Below, piece by piece: positions 19,451-32,065 of a stretch of DNA of 64,000 nt (positions are counted from its first letter, which is position 1; every line of letters begins with the position of its first letter). The stretch is from positions 6,456,516-6,520,515 of the forward strand of contig NC_133481.1 in the NCBI RefSeq assembly GCF_025370935.1. Reading direction: 5' to 3'. The translations under genes and the position numbers were made by a program. The notes below the pieces were generated by a model. It ran no database searches. It was not told the origin of the DNA and worked only from the letters and a program-made list of their open reading frames with translations. Source of the DNA: Choristoneura fumiferana (Eukaryota; Arthropoda; Insecta; Lepidoptera; Tortricidae).

Positions 19451-20076
19451 GGATATGAATAATTGTTATAGACTTGGCTGGAACTGTATGCATAAAGTAT
19501 ATGCTCTTATGCATCTACATTAGTAAATATTTTTAATTTATGGACTTGGCTCGGACTTATAGTACTTTTCGGATAGCATGAGTACGGTGACATTTGTATT
19601 TTTTCCATTCCACGCCATGAACGTTTCAGGCCAATAATTTATAAAAAAATATACTTGAATCCCGAAAGAACAAAAAAATGGAGTAGTGTATGTAGAGGTA
19701 CATACATAGATCAGTCCAGATCTATTCGACTTTGTCCTAGTTTAAAAGGTTTCAAAGAAGAGTCCGGGCTGATTTTTTTCTTTCTTGTCCTAGTTTCCAA
19801 AGATGGGCAAGTAATTAAATATTTTGACCAACGAATTCTTTTCATGTCCGGTTTTAAACTGCTGTCCAATACTACTACCAGCCTTTAGCTTGTTTCAAAA
19901 ATGATTTCTATACTCTTAAAGATATTTATAACTTCACTTTCTTGGTATTCCCTTATTGTTATAAGCTGAAACACTATCTATTATGACAAGTAGGAAGCTA
20001 TATGAAGGAAATATAATGCGGAAAAAGCAAATAAAGTTTAAGTAATTGAAATTGAAACCTCTATACAACAGTGGAC

Positions 20077-20692
20077 GTAGGGTTGTCATATGGAAAAATT
20101 AACTGTCCCGATAAAAATCCTGATATCACTCAAAAAGTCCTGATATTGAGTCACAAGGAAAAAAATAATGAAATCTCCTTAGCTGTAATTTATCCTATTT
20201 TTATTAATAATAATAATATATTTGTTTATTTAGGCAATGATCCCATTATGACAAAATACAATACAAAACAAATACAATTAAATTATATTTAAATTATATT
20301 AAATTAAACTTCACTAAACTAATACAAAATCAATCATTCATTCATTCATAAATGTCAATAATTCAAATTAGGAAAACAAAATCATTATAATATTATTACA
20401 TTTTAGTTAAGAGCTGTCTCAAATATTTATTGAGTAGGTCGCACCACCAAGATAGCATGTCTCAAATATTGTTTTGTAAGAAATATTATTGGTTTTGTTG
20501 ATTACTAACGACTTACATTTATCATTTCATTAATTAAAATTGTATAAACTTTGTAATAAATGTATTATGAAAACATATATTTTATTAGTTATTGTTAACT
20601 TAATGAGATTATTTCTAAAAACCCTGACACTTGCCAAGGCCGGCCGCAATCCTGGCAAAGGATCAAAATCATGACATGTCAGGACAACCCTA
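20077..20692. mobile_element. 616-bp non-autonomous DNA transposon with TAGGGTTGTC ends
   Basis: TAGGGTTGTC at the left (20078-20087) and its reverse complement GACAACCCTA at the right (20683-20692) are bordered by AGTGGAC on both sides (20070-20076 and 20693-20699), a 7-bp apparent target duplication. The interior is AT-rich with (AATAC)-type runs. The 73-codon frame inside is not conserved with anything I know. Confidence 0.65.
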
Positions 20693-21676
20693 AGTGGACT
20701 TCAACAGCGCGTTTAAAGCTTTGAAGCCTTCTTTCGATCGAATAACTCGCTAGTTGTTGTACTATGTTGAGCTTTGGAACTTGTTCTACGTCCACTTTTC
20801 CGATAAAATTTAATTGTATTATTTTTTATGATATCGATGGTACCTATAACTTAAAAAAATTCTTTGCTAGTTATGAACTTTCAGAAAAGGATAAAAATAT
20901 TGTAATTGGACAGAAAGTTGATTGAACGTTACAAGAATCGTTCAGTTATGGTAGTTAACTATCGAAAAAAAAAATAGACTTTCCGTTTGAATGTTGTTGT
21001 TCCTTAAACTAAGATCTCTAACAATCTCTTGCAACTTTAACATAGATTCTTTATTAAGACATTAAGAACCTATTTGTGTGTATTTAATAACTTTCAATAG
21101 GACAGCGTGGACGTTAACGAAGCTAGAAGTTTGTTTTTAAATATTCCCGCGTTGGAGAGTCCGTTTCCGTGCCACCTATTGGTAGCGCGGCGCGGGCGCA
21201 GGCCGGCGGGGAGCGGTCAATGACACGAGGTCGCGTGCGCAGCCTGCTGAGACGCTACCTACTACTGGGGACACCATAAATAAATGACGATTGGTGTGGA
21301 CCATTGTGGACTGAACAAATAGATAAATAGGATAGTATTTTTTATTGAACCTTGAAACGGTAAAGTTTGCAAAGAGTAGTTGCGAAAATTATATCAAATC
21401 GCAAAGATGTTCACATTTAGGAAAGTTACAGGTTGGTAATACTGAAATTGCAAAGCTGAGCTTTCACGCAACATTAAACTCAATATGGAACGGAAACTTT
21501 GCCGGCGTCTATATACCTATGCTGTGCGCGAAGGGATGGAGACTGAAACTCATTTAGTTACTTCGAGTATCTCAATCACGCGGGTAAAACGGAAGACTGT
21601 AAGACTAATAATCAAGGAAACTGCCGGTTTGGATATAAATAAGCAAAACTGTTACTGCATATTCAACAGGTATTCT

Positions 21677-21810
21677 GCAGGGCTACTACGAAACTCGCGA
21701 AACTCGAAGTTCGTGTCGTGCGGTCCTCCTCGCTCTCGTATTAAATAGTATAAGTGTCAGAGGGACCGCACGACACGAAATTCGAGTTTCAGGTTTCGTA
21801 GTAGCCCTGC
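21677..21810. mobile_element. palindromic MITE (GCAGGGCTACTACGAAACTC ends, copy 2)
   Basis: Better paired than copy 1: the arms run from GCAGGGCTACTACGAAACTC through TTCGTGTCGTGCGGTCC to the complementary right arm. The palindrome extends slightly outward (TCTGCAGGG...CCCTGCAGA). Confidence 0.8.
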
Positions 21811-23958
21811 AGATCAAACAGCAATAAGCAATATTACCGAAGTTTCACAGACTATCTTAACTAAACGTAGAGAATTTACTAGCGGTCCGTTTCTTTACGT
21901 TCCGTAACGAACGGCTGCAATGGGAGTGTTATTAATTTTCATATTTTTTTTCATATAAGCATAAATAAACAAGCATACAGAAATATGAATATTCATCTTC
22001 GTCACAAGTGTAAAACAAAATAATGTTGCCATCCTAAAAAAACAAACCCGATTGCTTGCATAACGTGGTCGATTCCGTAGAAATCATAACGGATAGCAGC
22101 CCCAGTTGCCTTCGTTGCCGGGGAAGTATGCCAGGCACTCGCGTCAACGCCGCCCACTGCCAACCTTGTCGATATTTCATCGAAGAGCTTATGAATACGC
22201 AGAACTAATTGAGACAGCTTATAACTTATGCTTATGACGAATTCAAAGAATCAAATGAAATATTTTTATCATGTTTCATAAGGCAGTACCAAAATAAAAT
22301 TTGCGAATTGCATTCACGCATATCCTGGAAAGCACACCAGAAAGAAAAAGGACATTAATTAATTTATTAGTATGGCTTATTTATTAAATACAACTATTCA
22401 AATTCACAAAAGGACATTCAAATTGACTCTTTATTTAAAGTATTTTTTTTTGTCTCTATCCATTGCAAAATATCAAATATTCGTTAATCAAAGATTAATA
22501 TGAAAAATCACAGTTTCAAAATGTATTTTAAGTTTTTAATTAGTTTCGTTTAATAATTTATCTAAATAAACAATCTATGTACTTCCAAAATTCCCTTTAT
22601 TAAAAATGTTGTCAAATCAAGAATTTAAACCAAAATGGCTTTGTTACCTACTTAGAAAAGTTCGCAGGCCTAGCTTAACTAATTGAACTTCTATGTAGTA
22701 CAGACGATTCTTACATAGTTAGGTTTTGTATTTTGCGATTAGACAACATTTTTATTTTTATAAAGAAATATGCTCACAGGAGTGGAACGATTAAAATCCT
22801 TTTCTATGAAGATTAGTCTTCTTAATATTGAAAAGTAGCTATTATTCTGTAAATAGTAATGACGGTATTATTGCAAGTAAATATCTTAAGTCCTATAGTC
22901 TACATATATAGGTATTGTAGTTTAGTTAAAATGTTCTCCGTATTATGTATCTACCTACGCCACCTCTGTTGTAATACCCGTAATATCCTCCTCAAAAACT
23001 ACTAAATGGATTTAGTTCCTAACTTGAAAACTCAGACGTACCTAATTTCAAACTTAATTTGCGAGGAAGATCTCAGAATATTATATGATATTATCGTGGT
23101 TCATAAATGCGTAAGTAAATTCATGCTTGACTAATGATACTCTTTCACCGGTGTTAACCGTCGCCCGGTCGCTGGCAATTAAGTACAAAACAAAACACTT
23201 CAGAGAGGGCGATAAGTTTTCCTACCGTAATTACGGGAAAAAACGTTATAAATATGAAGGAAGCGTAAAAAACGTAACTTGTTAATTAGACTCGCAGACG
23301 CAACGGCTCGAAATGATGCCGGCGTGGCTGGAGCCTGTAGGCGAGTCGAAATATTTCGGTGGCCTACTAACTGCCGGGCGCACATAAAATAGAGGAAATT
23401 ATTCGTAGACATCAACGAAACTTGGCGCACGTGTGCTTGAGAACCGGTCCAACGGGTTCAGAGAGCTTTTGGTCGACGCGCTCGCTCACTCGACACATTT
23501 CTCCGTTGACTTTCAATTCAACGTTGAGAGATGTTATCTGTCATGAATAAATCATACAAGCTGTGTATCCATTTAAAGCCTCATAATTATCTGTTGGCCC
23601 ACATGATTAGCCAGATTTCATATTAGTTAAAATGTTAGTACCTCAAAGCGTTTGAGTTTTAGTGGATTGGATAAAGTTAAATCAAAATAGTTTAGTTCGC
23701 TCGTATCAGACAGAATGCGTTGTAGCGTGCTGCTCTACTCTTAATTAAGTTGAAGTAGTGGAAAATAATTTTAGGAAAAGTGCTAGTCCTACCAAGGTTA
23801 GAAACTGACAACACTTAGAAACGCCTGAAGTCCACTTCAAGATTAAAATAACTTCAAATCTTTAACGAGTCGGGGCTCAAAAAATAAAGACGAGACTTCG
23901 AAAAAGAATGCTTCATGTTTCGAGCACAACAGAATTTATTAAACAATAGAACAGGTAA

Positions 23959-24243
23959 ATCCTACTTATATTATAAATGCGAAAGTTTGTGTGCATGTTT
24001 GTTACCCCTTCACGCTAAAACGGTTGGACGGATTTGGATGAAATTGGACTCATGGAATTAATTGGGATAAAATTTTGAAATCTCAACTGCTGAAATTTGG
24101 CACGGTTGATTTTAATATAAAGTCAATAAAGACCCCGATGTAATTTTTGAGAATTCCCACAGGAATTTTATAAAATCCCGGAACTTCAATACAACTGCTG
24201 GATTTCATTATTTACGCGTGCGAAGCACCGGGTAAACAATAGT
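23959..24243 (+). mobile_element. divergent Lep1-like Helitron
   Basis: TCCTACTTATATTATAAATG begins it and GCGTGCGAAGCACCGGGTAA lies near its end, mirroring the full elements at 30774, 57586 and 59676. The CTAG terminus has changed (ATAGT). The inside carries AAACGGTTGGACGGATTTGG. Confidence 0.6.
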
Positions 24244-26075
24244 TTTAATATAATTCCATTCAAACCTTCTACTTGTAATCGTATCGTATCTGGTTATTAC
24301 TAAGTTGCTTTGCTCTTAAAAGGTCTGGTTTATGAGCACGCAAGGTTCACTCGGCTCCTGAATCATGAATTCCCTCGTCGCGGTGTTGGATCCATATCCA
24401 ACGCGTTTCAGGCGAACTACAACATTGGTATGAATATTACTGCTTTTATGGACGATGTCCCTATAGTCCTGTTCCTTCACAGTTCCTTCGAAGGATAGCG
24501 ATATTCTAACAGAAAATTGGTTATACCTGCAATTTTAGTCCAATATGACAAGAGGCAAACTGCACCTGAGTTAAATAAATAACCGATTTAAGTTTGCAAA
24601 TATACACATTTTCAAGTAAAATCTACGTAAGTATGTTAATTTAAATGTTTTCAAGTCGACAATACGGAATGATAGAGGTATCTCACTAATATGTACTTCT
24701 AATATTATAAGTGCAAAAATTTATATACCTATAATTATGTATGTGCGTGTGTATTTCAGATAGCTGGACGCATGGAACAACACACACTTTCATCTCAATA
24801 TTACGTTGTCCAAATAATATCCCCAAATCTTAACTGCTAACTTAGGAAAAAATAAATAAAGATTGTTTGTCGTATAACGTAAATGAAGATCAGTATGCAA
24901 TTTTTGGGTGCTTCTATGGGAATTTAGTAATATTCTAGAATTTCAATTAGACTGCCTCTTGGTAGATGGGTAAAGACCATTAAGTCGCCAGTAAGTACTG
25001 GTGTGCATAAATGCTGTGTACATTGTAATCGTGCTGTAGACATTCTCATGTTATTCTTGTAAGACTTATTAAGTCGTGCTGTTGGTTACAATATAATTTT
25101 ACCTAAATCATAAATAAGAATAAGCAAATAATTTTAGCAGCTAACTAATACGTGTGATAAATAAATTCAACTAATCAACGAAGAAACGTGTTTTTGGAAA
25201 AGAAATATGTATGATTATATTTTAATTATAAGAAAATGTGATTAGAATTTTCTTACATCAAAAATCACATAGTTAGGGACCTACATATTTCTAAATAGGA
25301 CCCTTGAGAACCATTTGTTATTTGCACTTCTTTTAAGACAGTCAGCTAGCATTTGATTGATGTATTCGTCGAAGATCATTAGTCCTGTAATTACGGGAAA
25401 TATTCATATTGAAAGTCATGACAAATGTCCATGTTGTGCCAGCTTCCGTAATACTCGGAGGCTCTGTGCTCGAAGTTGTTGACAAATATGTATAATTACA
25501 ATATTTCAAATAATTTCGATTTAAGTTTAATTTTTTTGAACCGAGTTCATCCACTTACCTGCATTCACAAGACATTGTACTTATCCTATTATCTGCTTTT
25601 GTACTCGTAACCGTCAAATAACTCTGTTAGTGTATTGTGTAGTCTATTGTCCAAAAAAATAGAGACGATAATCTATATTAAAATTCCAGGGCGGTTAAAC
25701 TCTGCTTTTGCTACGAGCTCGTTGTCTTAATTTGTGGTTAATGGTATTGTAGTCTTGAGTGGATGAGCTCAGTTCAAAAAGTTGAGTTTATACTAGCTAT
25801 GGGTCAAAATTTCTTGCAAGATTTGAAACAGTCAACTTACGCTACAAGTTAAATACATAAAAGCTCGCATAAAAACGATACGACATGACAATTTCCATAA
25901 CATTACGCCCTAGCCACCCAGCTTATGGCAGGTAAATACGGTACATTGTTCGACAGATTTTGCGTTTTCACAACAACTAAAAATCTATCGGAAAACTCAC
26001 CGCAAATCTTTATAAAGCTAGAAACTGCGCTTTGTGTTTCTGAAACTAAGGCAATTCCCCCAAAACACCCGACTA

Positions 26076-26505
26076 TTTTTGGGTTCCGTACCCCAAAAGA
26101 AAAAAACGGAACCCTTATAGGATCACTGTTGTCCGTCTGCCTGTCTGTCAAGACCCTTTATCTCAGGAACGCGTGGAGGTATCAAGCTGAAATTCATATC
26201 AAATACTCAGGTCTACTGCCCCTAGGAGCTGTGAAAATATCAAACTTCTAAGCCAACGCAATTAAAAGATACAGCCGTTTATGCTGCAAATTTTCGACAC
26301 TCGCAAGGGAAATCCCATCAAATCCAATCAAAACCTACAGGGTACTTCCCGTGAAATCAGAACCTTGAAATTTGGTTCGAAGCAATGTCTCATAGCAGAG
26401 ATAAAGGAAAAATTGCGAAAAGCATAAATTTTTAGTTACATCATATAATAAAAATATTTGTACGGAACCCTTGGTGCGCGAGTCCGACTCGCACTTGACC
26501 GGTTT
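26076..26505 (+). repeat. GGGTTCCGTA dispersed repeat, long copy
   Basis: From GGGTTCCGTACCCCAAAAG through TGTCCGTCTGCCTGTCTGTC, AGGTATCAAGCTGAAATTCA and ATTAAAAGATACAGCCGTTT to GGTGCGCGAGTCCGACTCGC. The same order occurs at 35086-35565. Non-coding. Confidence 0.65.
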
Positions 26506-26590
26506 TATCAGTAATTCTGATTCACTGAAATTATAATGAATTAGTAAATATAAAATCACGATTTGCAGCGGACGGAATGTGCATTTGCAT

Positions 26591-26612
26591 GTCAAAGTCA
26601 AAGTCAAAATCA
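26591..26612 (-). repeat. (AAAGTC)n LINE tail remnant
   Basis: GTCAAAGTCAAAGTCAAAAT is the reverse of the (GACTTT)n tail seen at 42020-42043. Confidence 0.45.
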
Positions 26613-28280
26613 GTCATTTGCATTCCGATAAACTATGGCGCCTAGATTTGTTTTTCACTTTCCGGCAGTCGATTCTAAACAAAATTTCTCTATTCAGGGA
26701 TCAGACACCCACCATAAAAAATACAGCGGGTTTTTTCATCACACGACGACGGTTACGTACTACTCAGCTACATATACAATAATGAGAGCTTTGTGCTCTA
26801 GATACACTTGAAGACACGTGTGCTACATGCATAATGTAGAAATGGGAAACGTGGTGGGAAGGCGACCGCGGCCGCGGCTGCGACCGATCGTGGGATCATG
26901 CGGGCGACACACATGTAGAAGGAAGACAAAATTCTGGCCATACATATGTATTCTTCACATAGATAATGGGTACTGGTTAAGACTAAGAGTCGCCAATACG
27001 CTTGCCGCAACACACTGAAACAAAATAAAACTTTGCGACTAAAATGGAGCAGCTATTTTTATTCTTATAATTCGTTTTCGTTCATATTCAATGTAACAAA
27101 ATAAAATCACATTAATTTTAAGTTTTGTAAGAGAAATGGAAATTCGTTATTGTTTTTTTTTTCTGTTTTAACCTTTTATTTTAACCAAACCTAATTATAA
27201 GCATCGTATGGCTGCTCCCATTATAGTTGCAAAGTTGCGTTTTGATCTGTAGTGCTGCTTGTAAATTAGAACGCAACTACGTTTGTATGGGGACGCGAGC
27301 GTATTGGGGACTCTTAAAATTGGATTATTTTCTTTAGAAATATAGATTCAACTTTCGCAAAGGACAAGCTTTGACAAAGTAGAATGGCTATAGTAACTAA
27401 AACATAAAGCTGAAATATCCATAATCTATGGAATTGAAAGACAGACAAATGATAGTAGAGTAGACTTATCAATTAACACGTAGGTATCTGTCGTATGCAT
27501 CCGCAAGGATGAACGAAAATAAGTCTCCAAATGCGTTTAAAAAAGGGGTCGCGGCGGCGGGGTGATCAGTTGGCAAGACGCGTACTTCGTTTTTTGTGTA
27601 GTAGGTATATCATGGTTTGAATCCGGAACAGAGAGAAACATTTACATAGCACACTTGATTATTTAACCACGGAACTTTAACGGAATCAAAGACAGGAATT
27701 ATCATATTTAAAGGACATTATTCGAATTGCCGATCCGACGCAGCAGATGGTAAGCAACAATCATGTTTTGGCAGCTGGTTATAGTGGCTAAGAACAAAGA
27801 GATTTTAGCTGTTACAAAGTTTAGAAGGAATATCAACTTTATAAGAGCTAGTATAAGACTCAAAAAAAAACAATTATAAAGATAATTTGAACGTTTTTAA
27901 TCTCAAGTCATAAAATGTAAAACTGAAAGTGACAATAACTTCGATATAAGGAGTAAATAAAAAACAATTATCAAATAAAAGCTTACTGCGATAGAGATAT
28001 AATATGTGAAACATCTTTAACTACAATATGTAACCTATATAATGTAATTAAATCGGTAGTTTTATTTATGGTATAATATTAGACAAGATGAAATATATGG
28101 GTGTTTTTAAACACAGAAACACTTTTCTTTGACATTTATCTCAACACGTTTTTCAAAAAAAAAACCATAAGGACAACGATTATCCAATTAATGGAGAAAT
28201 GTTTTTCTAAGACTAATAAATACATTTTTTGTTTCTTGTTTGTAAGAAGAATATTCTTTTAAATACTTACCTACAATGTA

Positions 28281-28416
28281 CAGTCAAGGGCAAAGATATC
28301 GACACGGCCAAAGTTGCAAAAATATGTATACATATATGGCCTTAATGTTAAGAGCATAAAGACGTGTATACATATTTTTGTAACTTTGGCCGTGTCGATA
28401 TCTTTGCCCTTGACTG
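28281..28416. mobile_element. near-perfect palindromic MITE with TA target duplication
   Basis: CAGTCAAGGGCAAAGATATC followed by GACACGGCC at the left and its exact reverse complement at the right, next to TA on both sides (28279-28280 and 28417-28418). The arms are about 52 bp with a single mismatch and enclose only about 30 bp. It is recent-looking and likely mariner-related by its target site. Confidence 0.85.
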
Positions 28417-30153
28417 TACGTGAATAGAATAACGACGATAAAGATATCTTGACCAGGAATGTGTCGGTCGGCAATGATAATAGGTACAGTAATTTAGCGT
28501 TTCCTGTGTAAAATCTGGATGCGATACATTTCAGATATCTATTGCTTTATTTAATCTATAAGAGTTTTCTTTATCACTGTTCCGTATGAGATTTTCTTTT
28601 TCTAATTCAAACCAAGCTATGCCAAAACAAAAAAATTGAAAACGAATTCAAAATATTTACTTCATTCATATTAAACCACAAAGGGAAGTAAATCTTAAGC
28701 AAGGAACATAACAGACCGAGTTCGTGTTGTAAATATTCCCAATATTACTTGATGAAGTAATTCAAGAACTTCCCCGGTGGAAAACATAATTTAATATAAA
28801 CGCTAAGTAATTTCCATTACGTCCCATTTTACGATATCGCCCGACTTCATCTAAACCCCCGTTTACGAGTTTCTAATACTCACGAATGCGTACGATTTTA
28901 ATAAAAGAGAATACATGTTGTTTGAGTGTTCAGCAACAGTGTATCGTCATAGTGTGATAAGTTCATTTCTAAAAGTAAAAGGTAATTCAGATAGATTTGA
29001 GGGTTATACCATATTAATAATTTAAGCAATGAAGAGTTGAAACCAAAAGAATGTAAGTACCACTTTCTTTGAATCAAATTATGTGCAAAATTCTCGAACA
29101 TGGCGACAATTTTGTGTAACAGTAAAACATTAACCTTATACATTTTCTACTGTTTCTCTGTCAGATAATACTGCATTTAATCTACATACCTAATTTTATT
29201 TTTTGTTATTGAACTGTATTGATTTGTAGTATTCATGAATATTTGTATTGCAGAGTATAGTTTTTTTTGCCGACAATTTCCTCACACACAGAAATGAGTT
29301 CAGGCCCTAGCTTGATAGAAAATCTACAAAATACGTTAAACAGATTAAATGTTTCAGTATATATACGACAACATTGACGTCCATATTTCCGAAGAAGCCT
29401 AGTTCGTGCAGCGTTTGTGTGTTGACGATTTACGTAGATAATCGGCTTTCCCAAGTACATACAGTATTATTAATACCAAGAATATATAGAGGCAAGAACG
29501 GTAAGTTTCCAAAAGTTAAATTATTAATTTCGCTACTGATGGTTTAATAATAATTTGAAACTAAGTTGTAGTTGTAAAATGAATGTCACATGGTTGTGTA
29601 ATGAAGACATCGTGCTTGTAAAGGCGCATTTATCAAAACAAAACTCGCATTCCTGAAAATAATTGTTTATTCTTGTAGCGAAAGGTTTAATTGTTATACG
29701 CATTGCTATAGAAAAACTAGCCGTGGACACCGTGGGCAGTGGGTCAAATACGCATAACAATAAACAAGGGCCCTTAAGGTGTCGTTCTTAGATGTTATCG
29801 GCAGCGGAATCCTCATTAGCACGTCACTAAGTGCGAATAACGGTCGTGACAGTTCTCTCGGCTACATCTCGATTGCCGGCTCCTGTGTCTGACCGGGTTA
29901 CGTGAGGTTGCGTTACGCCGCAGCCGCAATGTGCTGTAGGCAGTAGAAATCTGTAAACTCAAACGCGTTCCGTTTGACGTCCTATGATGACCTACATAAA
30001 TCAGATCAGATAGTATTAATATTTATAAAATCAATAAATTTCACTTTCCAAAATTCGTTGTATAGTGGATCTCAACATCATTGATATTAAGGCTGGATAA
30101 TTAAAGTCAAGCTAACAAAGCTATGCGTTAAGACCGAAGTTTTAAATATTTGA

Positions 30154-30250
30154 CTAGCTGTTACCCGCGACTTCGTCAGCGAAGAAATCATTCTTTGACA
30201 GGGTCTCAAATTATTATCATACCAAATTTCATCACGATCGGTTGAGTACT
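30154..30250 (-). mobile_element. Lep1-like Helitron 3' fragment
   Basis: GACTAGCTGTTACCCGCGAC followed by TTCGTCAGCGAAG is a reverse-orientation CTAG terminus with its hairpin. The following CAAATTTCATCACGATCGGT is also typical of these elements. Confidence 0.6.
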
Positions 30251-30289
30251 TTTTTTTTCATTTATTTATTCAAGAACAATACACATTGT

Positions 30290-30598
30290 ATCGAAAACAC
30301 AAACTGAAATACAGATGCACAGAAAAACCAGAAAAATAAGACCAGCGCTGGGAATCGAACCCAGGTCCTCGGCATTCCGTGCCGTGTGCTATACCGCTAC
30401 ACCACCGCTGGACAACGATACAGACACGAATTTCTCCTATGCACCTCATATTTCAGCTTGTGTTGTTTCTTATTTAGCCACTTAAGCAGCGACACTAGCG
30501 ATATCTATGCCGTAGCCCTCATCGAGAAACTTTTCGGCCATCCAAAAAACCCAAAAAACCCAAAAAAAAAACAAAAAGATTCCAAAAAACCCAATCTT
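30290..30598 (+). mobile_element. 309-bp retroelement with antisense tRNA-like module (family E, copy 2)
   Basis: It is bounded by a 12-bp duplication AATACACATTGT (30278-30289 and 30599-30610). It starts at the same position as copy 1 (ATCGAAAACACAAACTGA) and ends CAAAAAGATTCCAAAAAACC. The antisense tRNA-like block (minus strand GGTGGTGTAGCGGTATAGCA and GGTTCGATTCC) is better preserved here. It is nested in another T-rich element end (30251-30277). Confidence 0.85.
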
Positions 30599-30773
30599 AA
30601 TACACATTGTGTTTGAAATCATAAACATTTAGGCGTGAACGCGTAACAAACAAACATTAATTATTAACGCGAAAGTGAGTAAGTATACCTACCCATTTTC
30701 GCGTTTATAATTAGTACCTAGGGATTAAGAAATGGTTAGACTGGCAAAAAGTAAAAGTGATTGAAAGCTTAAA

Positions 30774-30993
30774 TCCATACTAATATTATAAATGCGAAAG
30801 TGTGTGTGTTTGTTTGTATGTTTGTCCGTCTTTCACGTCGAAACGGAGCGACGGATCGACATGATTTTTGGCATACATATATTTTATGGGCCAGAGAGTG
30901 ACATAGGCTACTTTTCATCCCGGAAAAATGCGTCCCGAGGGAACAGCGCGCGATAACCGAATTCCACGCGGGCGAAGCCGCGGCCAAAGCTAG
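30774..30993 (+). mobile_element. Lep1-like non-autonomous Helitron, complete ends
   Basis: It starts 5'-TCCATACTAATATTATAAAT, ends AAAGCTAG-3', and sits between host A and T, which are the hallmarks of Helitrons. A GC-rich hairpin (GCGGGCGAAGCCGCG) lies about 10 bp from the 3' end. It has no coding capacity (220 bp). The 72-codon minus-strand frame over it is a chance frame. Confidence 0.82.
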
Positions 30994-31972
30994 TAAAATA
31001 ATATATTTTTATTTAGAGAAAATATATTTTTATTGAACAATAAAGATTAAACAACCGCAAAAAGCCAACACGTAACAATATGTACAGAAATTATTATGCA
31101 AAGAATGTAATATTATTATACAATACATTTTAAATTAGTATGCGAATTCCACAGGAAAACATGCTGTGGTTACATACATGTGATGCCAAAGTCGACAAGC
31201 ACTTGTATAACATGCAAGGCACGTATGTAAAAACCAATGCAAATAGAAGTGAGAGAGTAAAATATCGGCATTGTTAACACGTCGATATCTATCCAACCAC
31301 GAATATCGCTTCAAGGAACACACGGTGCTATAATCTCCGTGGAATTTTGGGCTCGATAGGTGTCTGGCATTAAACGAGGACGACCTTAAACAACCTCTAG
31401 CGCTTATGCTCCTGATCTGATTAAGAATTCATGATTAGGCTTCCTCATTCAATCTCTCGATAGGATTAACGCGTCACAAGTTACGTGGAGTGATTAGTAC
31501 TGCCACTGATTTCTGCTTCTGTGTAACTCAGTCTCAATAGGATTGTCAGTTAAATGTTTATATATCATAATTGTGAAAATTCTGTCAAAAACTCTATAAG
31601 AACAAAAACTAATTATCAGGCAGTTTATGTGAATATAAAAAGCAAATCTAAAGTGGTGCAAGTTAAATACCCAAAGGTCTTAACACTGCAACTGGTAAAA
31701 TAAATAAGCTTAGAACTTTAGCCAGGCTATACTTTATTAATGTAGCAACATAGATTGAGATAAAGCGTTTCTTAGTCATAAATTGTCTTGTCTACTGCGA
31801 CGAGCATTGGTGTCAAAGTTTACAAAATTAACTCAGATTAGATATCAGGTTCACAAATTGGTTTTGCAGTTATGCTCATAAGTTAATAGAACATAGTGTA
31901 AAACGATCCATAGAATAATATCATTACGCTTATCTACTCAAAATTAACATAGTAAAATTTTATAAGGGTCGC

Positions 31973-32065
31973 TAAGGGCTGTTTCGCCACTTTTTGATAA
32001 ATTGTACGTGACAGATATCTGTGATGCCGTACTTGTTTGTTTGGTCCGAATAAATAGAGGCAGTA
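31973..32065 (+). mobile_element. truncated TTAA MITE (family H)
   Basis: AAGGGCTGTTTCGCCACTTT and GTGATGCCGTACTTGTTTGT, then GTCCGAATAAATAGAGGCAG, correspond to the left and inner parts of the element at 4981-5361. The right terminus is missing. Confidence 0.55.

Noticed and set aside
24310..24498. 62-codon plus-strand frame with fairly even composition
   Set aside because: I do not recognise it and no adjacent exon fits. Insufficient support.
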